DNA of 64,000 nucleotides from Roseomonas sp. HF4 (GTDB lineage Bacteria; Pseudomonadota; Alphaproteobacteria; Acetobacterales; Acetobacteraceae): NCBI RefSeq assembly GCF_005222755.1, contig NZ_STGD01000013.1, positions 62,001 to 126,000 of the forward strand, read 5' to 3'. Shown piece by piece: positions 8,714 to 16,627 of this stretch (position 1 is its first letter; each line of letters starts with the position of its first letter). The notes under the pieces were generated by a model. It saw only the letters and a program-made list of their open reading frames with translations, ran no database searches and was not told where the DNA came from. The position numbers and the translations under genes were made by a program.

Positions 8714-10033
8714 TCAGGCGCCGGGTGCGACGATCGTGCAGTCGCCGCGGGACCGCAGGCGGGAGCAGGCCTGTTCAGCGCCGCTGCGGGTCAGGCCGGT
8801 CACCCGCGCCCGATAGAGCGTCGTGCGCCCCTGCTGCACCGGCGTCACCGCCGTGCGGGATCCGAGCAGCGCGACCACGTCGCGCGCCTGGTTCGCCGAG
8901 GTGCGGGCCAGGTTCTGCGAGGCGAAGGCGCCAACCTGAACCGACCAGTCCGCGCGCCCGCCGGACGGCGCGCGGGCCACGGCCGGGCTGGCGGCGGCGG
9001 GACGCTGGGGCGGCGTCGCGAGCGGCCGCGGCAGGGTCCCTGCCTGGGCCGTGCCGACGATGCCGAGCCGGCCGAAGGGCGAGGCAGCTGCGGGGCGCCG
9101 CTCCGGCGGCGCCAGTGCGGCGGTGGCGACGCGGGCCGCGGCGGTCTCCTCTTCCTGCTGCTGGGCGCGCTCGATCTCCGACTGGCGGGCGGCCTCGGCG
9201 AGGGCGGCGCGCGCGCTTGGCGTCAGGGTCGGGTTCTCGATGCCGGTCATGTGCGCCGGCGTGGTGCCGCCCGCCGCCGGGGCTGGCACCATGGGCGCGA
9301 GGCTCGCGACCTGGATGCGCGGTGCGGCCGGCGGCGGCGGGGCCGAGGCCACCTGGACCGCGGCCGCCGCATGGCGCTGCTCGCGAAGCGCCAGCATGGT
9401 CGCGCCACCCATCGGGCGGGGGCCCGGCGGGACATTGAAGCCCATCTCGGCCGCGGCGTAGACCTCGGGCGCCGCGCGGCGGTTCGGCTGCGCGCTGGTG
9501 ATGCGGGGCCCGATCCGGGCCACGTAGTTGCGCGTCTCGTTCGGCAGGCCACGTCCGCCCCAGAGGTATTCCTCGGTCCGCCGCGGGCCCGCGTTGTAGG
9601 CCGCGAGGAAGGCCGGATTGCCGTAGAGCTCGTACATCTCCCGCAGGTAGGCCGCGCCCGCCTGGATGCTGTCATACGGGTGATAGGGGTCGGAGCCGAG
9701 GTTGTAGCGTGCCTGCAGTTCCCGGTAGGTGCCGGGCATCACCTGCATCAGCCCCATGGCGCCGGCATGCGAGGTCGCGCCGGCCCTGCCGCCGCTCTCC
9801 TGGCGCATGACTTCGCGAATCCAGAGCTCGGGAATGTCGAAGCGGCGCGAGGCATCGCGAATCCAGGGGCCCCACGGGTCGCCCGGCGGTCCGGGCGGCG
9901 ACGTGCTGTCGGGGCGGTTGTAATAGGGCCCGTTCGATGCGCTGCGCTGCCCGGTATCGGCGCAGGCCGACACCAGCGCCAGGAGTGCGACGGCCAAAAC
10001 GGCCCTGGCACCGCCCTTGAAGGTTCCGGTCAT
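8714..10033 (-). CDS. Lytic transglycosylase lipoprotein with C-terminal SPOR domain
   Basis: A 439-aa envelope protein. The N-terminal lipoprotein signal has lipobox VSAC with Cys24, so it should be anchored in a membrane. An SLT/goose-lysozyme fold follows: catalytic Glu79 in MRQESGG, then HAGAMGLMQVMPGTY and AAYNAGP. A long Ala/Pro-rich linker leads to a SPOR domain (about residues 360-435, WSVQVGAFAS...), which binds denuded septal peptidoglycan. The likely role is cutting glycan strands during division, as RlpA-like proteins do. A purine-rich AGGGGGA lies unusually close to the ATG. A terminator follows, so it is probably monocistronic. Confidence 0.92.
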   Translation of the reverse strand: MTGTFKGGARAVLAVALLALVSACADTGQRSASNGPYYNRPDSTSPPGPPGDPWGPWIRDASRRFDIPELWIREVMRQESGGRAGATSHAGAMGLMQVMPGTYRELQARYNLGSDPYHPYDSIQAGAAYLREMYELYGNPAFLAAYNAGPRRTEEYLWGGRGLPNETRNYVARIGPRITSAQPNRRAAPEVYAAAEMGFNVPPGPRPMGGATMLALREQRHAAAAVQVASAPPPPAAPRIQVASLAPMVPAPAAGGTTPAHMTGIENPTLTPSARAALAEAARQSEIERAQQQEEETAAARVATAALAPPERRPAAASPFGRLGIVGTAQAGTLPRPLATPPQRPAAASPAVARAPSGGRADWSVQVGAFASQNLARTSANQARDVVALLGSRTAVTPVQQGRTTLYRARVTGLTRSGAEQACSRLRSRGDCTIVAPGA

Positions 10034-10327
10034 TCCCCCTGATCCCCCTGCGGCCCCGCACCTGGCTCACCCTATTCCAAGGAGCGGCCGGATCCCCCCC
10101 GGCCCCTCCGGGCAAGCCCGCGTCGGGCATGAAACGCCAATCTATGAAACCTTGCGTAGGCCAGCGCCCCGGACCGGGTCAAGCATTCCGGCCTGCCAAC
10201 AGGATGTGGTGGGCGGGACCCGCCCCGGGGTGCCAGTGATGGACGCAACGGCCATATTATGGTCATCGCGGGGCGGCATCGACGCGGCCCCGACCCGCTG
10301 ACGCGTCCGATTCGGGAGTTTGTCGCC

Positions 10328-10858
10328 ATGATCCAGCTTCGTCGCATCGCCCCGGCCACCGCCGTTCTCGTCCTCGCCCTGGGGCTCTCGGCCTGCGCGC
10401 CGGCCACGAACTCGACCGTGGACCGGAGCGTGCTCGGCGCCTCGGGCTATGTCTCCTCGGGCACCATCGTCGGCATGCGGCCGGTGGCGGTGCAGGGCAC
10501 GCGCACGGGCATCGGCGCCGGCACCGGGGCGGTGGCGGGCGGCCTGGTCGGCAGCACGATCGGCGGCGACTGGCGCGCGCGCACCGTGGCCGGCGTGGTC
10601 GGCGCGCTGGCCGGCGGCATTGCCGGCGCCGCCGTCGAGGAAGGCGTCACGCGCGGCGACGCCATGGAATTCATCATCCGCGACGACGACGGCCAGACCC
10701 GCGCCGTGGTGCAGACCAACGAGCTCGGCCTGACGGTCGGCGAGCGCGTGCTGATCACGCAGACCGACCGCGTGCGACTCTCGCGCGCCGGTGGCGCGGC
10801 CCCGGTGGGCTACGGCGCGGGGCCCCGCGGCCCGATCGACGCGCGCGGCGGCAAGTAG
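10328..10858 (+). CDS. SlyB-like glycine-zipper outer-membrane lipoprotein
   Basis: A 176-aa lipoprotein: signal peptide with lipobox LSAC (Cys23), then a glycine-zipper region (TGIGAGTGAVAGGLVG and VGALAGGIAGAAVEEG, about residues 60-105) typical of the 17-kDa surface antigen/SlyB/PcpY family, and a short C-terminal beta domain. These proteins help outer-membrane integrity. The ATG at 10328 follows GGGAG by 9 nt; a GTG/ATG further upstream would remove the signal sequence from the N-terminus. It is divergent from the transglycosylase gene across a 294-bp gap. Confidence 0.85.
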   Translation: MIQLRRIAPATAVLVLALGLSACAPATNSTVDRSVLGASGYVSSGTIVGMRPVAVQGTRTGIGAGTGAVAGGLVGSTIGGDWRARTVAGVVGALAGGIAGAAVEEGVTRGDAMEFIIRDDDGQTRAVVQTNELGLTVGERVLITQTDRVRLSRAGGAAPVGYGAGPRGPIDARGGK

Positions 10859-10882
10859 CCGCGCTGCCCTTCCGGCTGGCGC

Positions 10883-10904
10883 CGGGGGCGTGTAGAAGCC
10901 CCCG
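10883..10904 (+). promoter_or_regulatory. Hairpin covering the translation start region of the exporter gene
   Basis: CGGGGGC (10883-10889) pairs perfectly with GCCCCCG (10898-10904), with an 8-nt loop, and ends 3 nt before the ATG of the polysaccharide permease. There is no T-run. It may attenuate transcription from the lipoprotein gene or mask the ribosome site. The function is inference. Confidence 0.35.
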
Positions 10905-10907
10905 CCC

Positions 10908-11741
10908 ATGCTGCACGCTGCATCACCCGCCCGCGAATTCGATGCCGCCGCCCCGCGGCGGCGCGAACGCGCCCTTGAGGACCTCGCGGGCGGCTTCGCG
11001 CGGTGGCGCCTGGCCTGGGCGCTTGCGCGGAGCGACATCACGCACCGCTACCGCGGATCCGTCCTCGGCCCCTTCTGGCTGACCATCTCGACCGGCGTGA
11101 TGCTGACGGCGCTCGGCGTGCTCTACGCCAAGCTGTTCCGCATGGACGTGACCGACTACCTGCCCTGGCTCGCCGTCAGCCTCATCATCTGGAACACGCT
11201 GTCGCAGTCGGTGACGGACGCGTCCGCGAGCCTCACGGGCGCGGAGGGGGTGATCCGGCAGATGCCGCTGCCCTTCACGGTCCATGCGCTGAGGGTCGTG
11301 TTCCGGAACGCGGTGGTGGCGGCGCACAACCTGCCGCTGATCGGCGTGGTGTTCGCGGTGTTCGGCGTGGCGCCGTCCTGGACCGCGGTGCTGGCCCTGC
11401 CCGGGCTGGTGCTGCTCTCGGTCGGGGTCTTCGCGGCCTCGATATTCCTCGGCATGGTCTGCGCCCGCTTCCGGGACATCCCGCCGATCGTGGGCTCGGT
11501 GATGCAGATCGCGTTTTTCGTCTCCCCGGTCATCTGGAAGCCGGAGATGGTCGGCCACTGGCAGCCCTGGCTGCCGATCAACCCCTTCTTCGCCGTGATG
11601 GAGACGGTGCGCGCCCCGCTGATGGGGGAGACCGGGGGGATCGTGGTCTGGCTGATGGCGGTGCTCTGGACCGGGGCGCTCTGTGGCCTGGCCTGGGTCT
11701 TCTTCGTCCGCTTCCGCGGGCGGATCGCCTTCTGGGTGTGA
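10908..11741 (+). CDS. Polysaccharide ABC exporter, permease (Wzm/KpsM type)
   Basis: A 277-aa inner-membrane protein of the ABC-2 family with about six hydrophobic segments from residue 60 on. The pre-TM1 motif RSDITHRYRGSVLGPFWLT is diagnostic of O-antigen/capsule exporters (Wzm, KpsM, RfbD). It exports a lipid-linked or capsular polysaccharide across the inner membrane together with the ATPase 4 nt downstream. No polymerising glycosyltransferases are in the window, so the polymer must be made from elsewhere. Confidence 0.9.
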   Translation: MLHAASPAREFDAAAPRRRERALEDLAGGFARWRLAWALARSDITHRYRGSVLGPFWLTISTGVMLTALGVLYAKLFRMDVTDYLPWLAVSLIIWNTLSQSVTDASASLTGAEGVIRQMPLPFTVHALRVVFRNAVVAAHNLPLIGVVFAVFGVAPSWTAVLALPGLVLLSVGVFAASIFLGMVCARFRDIPPIVGSVMQIAFFVSPVIWKPEMVGHWQPWLPINPFFAVMETVRAPLMGETGGIVVWLMAVLWTGALCGLAWVFFVRFRGRIAFWV

Positions 11742-11745
11742 CGCC

Positions 11746-12486
11746 ATGGCGCTGATCGAGGCGGCGGGTCTCGCGATCGAGTTCCCGCTCTATCACCACA
11801 ACGCGCGTTCGCTGAAGCAGCGCCTGCTCGCCTCATCCCCGCTCAGGCTGAAGCAGAACGAGGACAACCGGATCGTCGTGGCGGCGCTGCGCGACCTCTC
11901 CTTCACTATCGGCGACGGGGAGCGCGTGGCGCTCGTCGGACCCAACGGGGCCGGGAAGACGACCCTGCTGCGCACCGTGGCCGGCGTCTATGAGCCGGTC
12001 GCCGGGTCTCTGCGCATCGAGGGCGAGATCGGCTCGCTGATCGACCCGGCCGCCGGCATGGACCCGCTGCTGACGGGGCGCGAGAACGTCGTCCTGCGCT
12101 CCCTCTACCGCGGCATGACCGAGGCCGAGGGCCGCGCGCTCGCGGACGAGGTGGCCGGCTTCGTGGGCCTGGCGGAATTCTTCGATGTGCCGGTGCGCGG
12201 CTATTCCGCCGGCATGAACGTCCGGCTGTCCTTCGCCATGGCAACCGCGATGGCACCCGCCATCCTACTGATGGACGAATGGTTCCTCGCCGGCGATGCC
12301 GACTTCATGAAGCGCGCGGAGCAGCGCCTGGCGCGCCTGGTCACGGATGCCGAGATCCTACTGATCGCGACGCATGACATGGGCATCGTGCGCAAATGGT
12401 GCACGCGCGCCATCCGGCTCGAGGGCGGGCGCATCATCGCGGACGGCCCGGTGGCCGAGGTTCTGGGCCCCGAGGACGCGACCTAG
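11746..12486 (+). CDS. Polysaccharide ABC exporter, ATPase (Wzt/KpsT type)
   Basis: A 246-aa nucleotide-binding subunit. Walker A GPNGAGKT starts near residue 65, the signature is YSAGMNVRLSFAMA and Walker B is ILLMDEWF. The N-terminal FPLYHHNARSLKQRLL is typical of KpsT/TagH/Wzt proteins. It lacks the C-terminal sugar-binding domain of long Wzt proteins, so it resembles KpsT-type exporters not gated by chain-end recognition. The start at 11746 lies 4 nt after the permease stop. Confidence 0.92.
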   Translation: MALIEAAGLAIEFPLYHHNARSLKQRLLASSPLRLKQNEDNRIVVAALRDLSFTIGDGERVALVGPNGAGKTTLLRTVAGVYEPVAGSLRIEGEIGSLIDPAAGMDPLLTGRENVVLRSLYRGMTEAEGRALADEVAGFVGLAEFFDVPVRGYSAGMNVRLSFAMATAMAPAILLMDEWFLAGDADFMKRAEQRLARLVTDAEILLIATHDMGIVRKWCTRAIRLEGGRIIADGPVAEVLGPEDAT

Positions 12487-12564
12487 GCCCTTTCCCGCCG
12501 GGCGGAACTGACACCCGCCCGCACCCGGTGGCCCGACGACCGAGCCCCGGATGGGCGACAGGGG

Positions 12565-13209
12565 TCAGGCCGGGCGGCGCAGCGCCACGTCGTAGAGCGC
12601 TTCGCCGTTCAGGCAGAGGTAAGCCAGGGCCCAGCCCTCGGCGACGGCGAATTCCGAGACCGCCTGGTGCACGCCGAAGATGCCGAAGCCCCGCCGCACG
12701 ATCCGCGCGAAATCGTTGAACACGAGCAGGCCGCCCGGCTTCACCCGGCCCTTCGCGGCCGCGATGTCGGCCACCACCGCCTCGTAGCCATGGTCGGCAT
12801 CGACGTAGATCCAGTCGAAATCCGCCGCGGGCGATGCGCCGAGGAAGGCCGTCGTCGTCGTCTCGTGGCGGCGCACGGCAGGGTGGTCCAGGACATCCTG
12901 GCGGCAGGCCGCGAAGCTGACATCGACCAGGTGCAACTCGTCCGGCGCCACGATGTCGAGGATGGCGCGCGCGAAGTCGCCCCTGAAGGTGCCGAGTTCG
13001 CAGACCCGGCCGCCCTTGGGCAGGCGGCGGAGCATCTCGACCCGGTCCGACATCAGCGCGCAGCCGTCCAGTTGCCCCTGCGGGATGGTCGGCGCGGACG
13101 GCGGCGGCGGCTGGAACGTGAGACGCACGAGGCGGCCGAGAGTCTTCAGCCCTTCCGGCATGGCGCGGCGCAGCGCCAGTTCGGCGCGATAGGCACGGGG
13201 TTCGGTCAC
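12565..13209 (-). CDS. Class I SAM-dependent methyltransferase
   Basis: A 214-aa protein of the Methyltransf_24 type. SAM motif I is CELGTFRGDFARAI near residue 70, followed by the acidic motif LHLVDVSF and DWIYVDADHGYEAVVADI, then the post-motif GGLLVFNDF. It is convergent with the exporter ATPase and divergent from the double methyltransferase gene. It probably modifies the surface polysaccharide or a sugar nucleotide; the acceptor is not known. Confidence 0.8.
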   Translation of the reverse strand: MTEPRAYRAELALRRAMPEGLKTLGRLVRLTFQPPPPSAPTIPQGQLDGCALMSDRVEMLRRLPKGGRVCELGTFRGDFARAILDIVAPDELHLVDVSFAACRQDVLDHPAVRRHETTTTAFLGASPAADFDWIYVDADHGYEAVVADIAAAKGRVKPGGLLVFNDFARIVRRGFGIFGVHQAVSEFAVAEGWALAYLCLNGEALYDVALRRPA

Positions 13210-13403
13210 GGGGCGACGCCGGGATGCGGGGGCGGGCTCATGGCGGGCGGACAGGCTTTCTCTCGGTCGTGATGCCGCCGGGGCGGCCTCCGTCCGCGCT
13301 TATGGCGCCTGCGCACCGCGGCGCCTAGAGAGAGCGATCGCGGGCCGCGCGGCGCCGCACCGCGCAGTGGAAGGGCCGGCGCCACCATGGTAGCCAATCG
13401 ACG

Positions 13404-15275
13404 ATGATCGGGAACATGACGGGCGGCGCCTCGAGGACGTCGGGAGCCGAGGCTGCGCCCCAGGACCCGGAGGCATTCCCCACGTCCGCCTGGTGGCCGC
13501 GGCACCTGGCCGAGAGCGCCTGGATCGAACATACGCCCTTCGCCGCCTGGCTTGTCGCAGCGATGGCGCCGCGCGTGCTGGTGGAACTCGGGACCCGATG
13601 CGGCGTCTCCTACATGGCCCTCTGCCAGGCGGCGCGACGCGTGTCGCCGACGCCGCGCTGCTTCGCGGTGGGCACCTGGCAGGGCGAGGAGGACGCCGAC
13701 GCCGATCCGAATGCGGCCTTCGAGGCGATCTCGGCGCTGAACGCCCTGCGGCACGCCGACGTCTCGACGCTGCTGCGGATGCGCGGCGCGGAGGCGCTCG
13801 ACCGCTTCGAAGACGGCTCGGTCGACCTCCTGCACATCGGCGGAGACTCCCGCGCGCATGAGGCCGTGGCCGAGGATTTCCGCGCCTGGTTGCCCAAGAT
13901 GTCGCCCTGCGGCGTGGTCCTGCTCCATGAGACCGAGGGGCGCGCGGACGGGCGCGGCGCCGCACGGCTCTGGGCCGAGGTCTCCGCGCGCTGGCCGTCC
14001 TTCTCCTTCCTGCACGGGCAAGGGCTCGGCGTTCTGGCCATCGGTGAGGACCAGGCGCCCGGGATCCGCCGCGTCCTGTCCGCCGCCGGCGATCCGGCGC
14101 GTCGCGCCGCGTTGCGCGACCTTTTCGCCGGCCGTGGTGCGGCCGTGGCCGCGCAGGTCCACGCGATGGCCGAAGCCCCCGCCCCCCGCGGGCCGGATGG
14201 CATCCGCCCCGCAGACGCCGAACGGCGCCCGCGGCAGGAGGACCTGCTGGCCGGCGCCGGGCCGGGGTCGCGCATCATCGAGATCGGGCCGAGCCACGCG
14301 CCGATCGCGCCGCGCTCGGCCGGCTGGAGCACGACCGTGGTGGACCATGCCGACCGGCAGGGGCTCGTCGCCAAGTACCGTCGGGACGACAGCGTCGACA
14401 CGTCGCGCATCGAGGATGTCGATCACGTCTGGACGGAGGGTCCGCTCGACGCGCTGTTCCCGGAGGAAACCCACGGCACCTACGACCTGCTGATCGCGAG
14501 CCACGTCATCGAGCACTTCCCCGACCCCGTCGGCGTGCTGCGCGCGGCCGAGCGGCTGCTGCGGCCCGATGGCGGGCTTGTCAGCCTCGCGGTGCCGGAC
14601 AAGCGCTACTGCTTCGACTTCTTCCGGCCCCCGACGACCACGGGCAAGTTGCTCGCCGCCCACCGGGACGCGCGGGTCCGCCACCTGGCGGCCGACATCT
14701 TCGACCAGAATGCCAACCTTGCGGAACTCGATGGCGTCACGGGTTGGGGGTTCGTACCGTCCGGCGGGGCGCGCCCCCGAAGGACGCTGCGCGAGGCGCA
14801 TCGGCGCTTCCTCGCCGCGCGCGAGGATAATGCGGCGCCCTACGCGGATTGCCACGCCTGGGTCTTCACGCCGGCCACCTTCGAACTCGCGATCCTCGAA
14901 CTCGCCGAGATCGGCCTGATCGACTGGCGTGTCGAACGGCTCGCGCCGCAGCCCGGCGTCGAGTTCATCGTGCACCTGCGGCGCGGGCGCCGCGTCTTCG
15001 CGACCGAGGTCGCGTTCGAGGCGCATCGGCTGGCGCTGCTGGGCGATGCGATGCGGGACAGCCATGTGCAGACCTCGCGGTTCCTGGGCCTTGGCGACGG
15101 ACAGCCGCAGCCTGAGCCTGCGCCGCCCCCTGAGCCTGAACCGCCGCCCGAGCCGCCGGATCCGCCCGCGGCACCGGCACCGCCACCTGCCGACCCGATC
15201 CGCGCGGTGCTGCGTTTCGTCGTTCCCCTGCCGTTGCGCGCCCGCATCGCGCGGATGCGCGGGCGCATCCGATGA
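13404..15275 (+). CDS. Two-domain methyltransferase with Pro/Glu linker
   Basis: A 623-aa fusion. The N-terminal domain (about 35-230) is a Methyltransf_24-like fold (LVELGTRCGVSYMALCQA, SVDLLHIGGDS, CGVVLLHE). The second domain (about 285-540) is a different methyltransferase: IIEIGPSHAPIAP, the DHADRQ stretch and LLIASHVIEHFPDPVG match the Methyltransf_11 family often found in polysaccharide loci. A Pro/Glu-rich linker (about 568-595) leads to a basic C-terminal helix. The stop overlaps the next start (ATGA). An alternative ATG exists at 13416. It probably acts on glycan chains or chain ends. Confidence 0.75.
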   Translation: MIGNMTGGASRTSGAEAAPQDPEAFPTSAWWPRHLAESAWIEHTPFAAWLVAAMAPRVLVELGTRCGVSYMALCQAARRVSPTPRCFAVGTWQGEEDADADPNAAFEAISALNALRHADVSTLLRMRGAEALDRFEDGSVDLLHIGGDSRAHEAVAEDFRAWLPKMSPCGVVLLHETEGRADGRGAARLWAEVSARWPSFSFLHGQGLGVLAIGEDQAPGIRRVLSAAGDPARRAALRDLFAGRGAAVAAQVHAMAEAPAPRGPDGIRPADAERRPRQEDLLAGAGPGSRIIEIGPSHAPIAPRSAGWSTTVVDHADRQGLVAKYRRDDSVDTSRIEDVDHVWTEGPLDALFPEETHGTYDLLIASHVIEHFPDPVGVLRAAERLLRPDGGLVSLAVPDKRYCFDFFRPPTTTGKLLAAHRDARVRHLAADIFDQNANLAELDGVTGWGFVPSGGARPRRTLREAHRRFLAAREDNAAPYADCHAWVFTPATFELAILELAEIGLIDWRVERLAPQPGVEFIVHLRRGRRVFATEVAFEAHRLALLGDAMRDSHVQTSRFLGLGDGQPQPEPAPPPEPEPPPEPPDPPAAPAPPPADPIRAVLRFVVPLPLRARIARMRGRIR

Positions 15276-16591
15276 CCGGCGACACGGCGACGACCGCGCC
15301 GCCCGCTGCGGTGCAGCCGCCGCAGTCTCCCGGGCCGTCCGTGGCGGGCGGCCCCGATGCGCCGCTGCCGGTCCTGACCGACATCACCATGGCGCGCTCC
15401 GGCCTGTGGCGCCTGCTGCACGGGCTGCCGCCGTTCCGACTGCCGCGCTTCGAGCAGCGCGGCTTCAGGCTTCCACGACGTGCGACGCTGCGCCGCCCCT
15501 GGACGCTGGTGCCGGTGGTGATGGCGGTGCTCGCCGCATATGCGAGGTTCGCCGCGCGGACGATACGACTGCTGGCCGCCTTCCTGTCCCGGCTGGTCAG
15601 GCGGAGCGTCGTCTGGTCCGTCGAGGAGGTCCGCATCTCAATCCTTGACGCCTCGGACCGCCTCCGCCGGCCGCGCGAGCCGATCCTGCGCATGGAGGCC
15701 GGGGAGGATCCATGCACGGGCCACGCCTCCGTCGCGCTCTTCGTGCAGTTCAGCCCCGATGGCACGCTCAGCGCCATGGTACGCCGGCAGATCGAGACAT
15801 ACCGGCGCCTTGGCTTCGCGACCGTGGTCATCTCCAACAGCCCGACCTTCGCCGAGGATGCGTGGCAGGATGCGCGCCGGCTCGCCGCGCTGGTCGTGCA
15901 CCGGCGCAACAAGGGCCTCGACTTCGGTGCGTGGAAGGACCTCATGCCGGTCGCGCTGCGCCGCTGGCCGACCGCCGAGGAGGTGCTCCTTGTCAACGAC
16001 AGCGTGCTTGGACCGATCCGCCCGCTCGACCCGGTGTTCGCCGCGATGCGTCAGGCCGGCCCCGGCTTCTTCGGGCTTCTCGAGAGCGCGCAGGGCGGGC
16101 CGCACCTGCAGACCTGGTTCACGCTCGCGCGCGGCCCCAAGGCCATCGCCGACCTTGCCCTGTTCCTCCGGCGCCTCAGGCTCAGCCGGTCGAAATGGCG
16201 GATCATCCAGCGTGGGGAACTGCGCCTGGCCCGCCACATGCTGGGCGCGGGCAACCGCGTGGCGACCGTCTACGGCTATCGGCGGCTGGTGGACCTGGCG
16301 GTGGCGGACCCGGTGCAGCGCGCGTACCTCGATCGCGCCATCCCGTCCTGGGTGCGTGGCGTCGATGCCAGCGTCGCGCGCGCCCGCCTGCTGGCCCGGC
16401 CGGTCAATCCCGCGCACCATCTCTGGATGGCGCTGAGCGGGCCGTACGGTTGCCCCTACATCAAGACCGAACTGATCCGTCGCAATCCCGGCGGGATGCC
16501 CGCGGTGGACAGGTGGCCGGAGCTTGTGCCCGCGGCCTCGCCCTGCCCGCCGGAGATGCTGCGGGCGCATCTGGCCGGGCTCGGCCCCTGA
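15272..16591 (+). CDS. RgpF-like (rhamnan synthesis protein F) protein
   Basis: A 439-aa protein with an N-terminal Pro-rich stretch and a basic region, then an RgpF domain from about residue 150: ASVALFVQFSPDG, VVISNSPTF, the signature NKGLDFGAWKDLM and LLVNDSVLGPI. RgpF-type proteins take part in assembly of rhamnan and other cell-wall polysaccharides and may act as glycosyltransferases. It is coupled to the double methyltransferase by a 4-nt overlap, which supports a role in making or capping the exported polymer. Confidence 0.82.
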   Translation: MTGDTATTAPPAAVQPPQSPGPSVAGGPDAPLPVLTDITMARSGLWRLLHGLPPFRLPRFEQRGFRLPRRATLRRPWTLVPVVMAVLAAYARFAARTIRLLAAFLSRLVRRSVVWSVEEVRISILDASDRLRRPREPILRMEAGEDPCTGHASVALFVQFSPDGTLSAMVRRQIETYRRLGFATVVISNSPTFAEDAWQDARRLAALVVHRRNKGLDFGAWKDLMPVALRRWPTAEEVLLVNDSVLGPIRPLDPVFAAMRQAGPGFFGLLESAQGGPHLQTWFTLARGPKAIADLALFLRRLRLSRSKWRIIQRGELRLARHMLGAGNRVATVYGYRRLVDLAVADPVQRAYLDRAIPSWVRGVDASVARARLLARPVNPAHHLWMALSGPYGCPYIKTELIRRNPGGMPAVDRWPELVPAASPCPPEMLRAHLAGLGP

Positions 16592-16595
16592 TGGC

Positions 16596-16611
16596 CGGCG
16601 GGCTCCCGCCG
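16596..16611. terminator. Short GC hairpin between convergent genes
   Basis: CGGCGG-GCTC-CCGCCG forms a 6-bp stem in the 36-nt gap between the convergent RgpF-like and cyclic-DPG-synthetase-like genes. No T-run follows on either strand, so a terminator role is only suggested by its position. Confidence 0.3.
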
Positions 16612-16627
16612 CCGCGGGCATGAGCGG

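Noticed and set aside
10211-10225. GGGCGGG-A-CCCGCCC palindrome in the divergent lipoprotein gap
   Set aside because: Perfect but short and pure GC in a GC-rich background, with no half-site elsewhere; may be chance.
15109-15190. Pro/Glu codon repeats as a possible minisatellite
   Set aside because: Imperfect repeats that encode a flexible linker; no sign of a separate repeat element.
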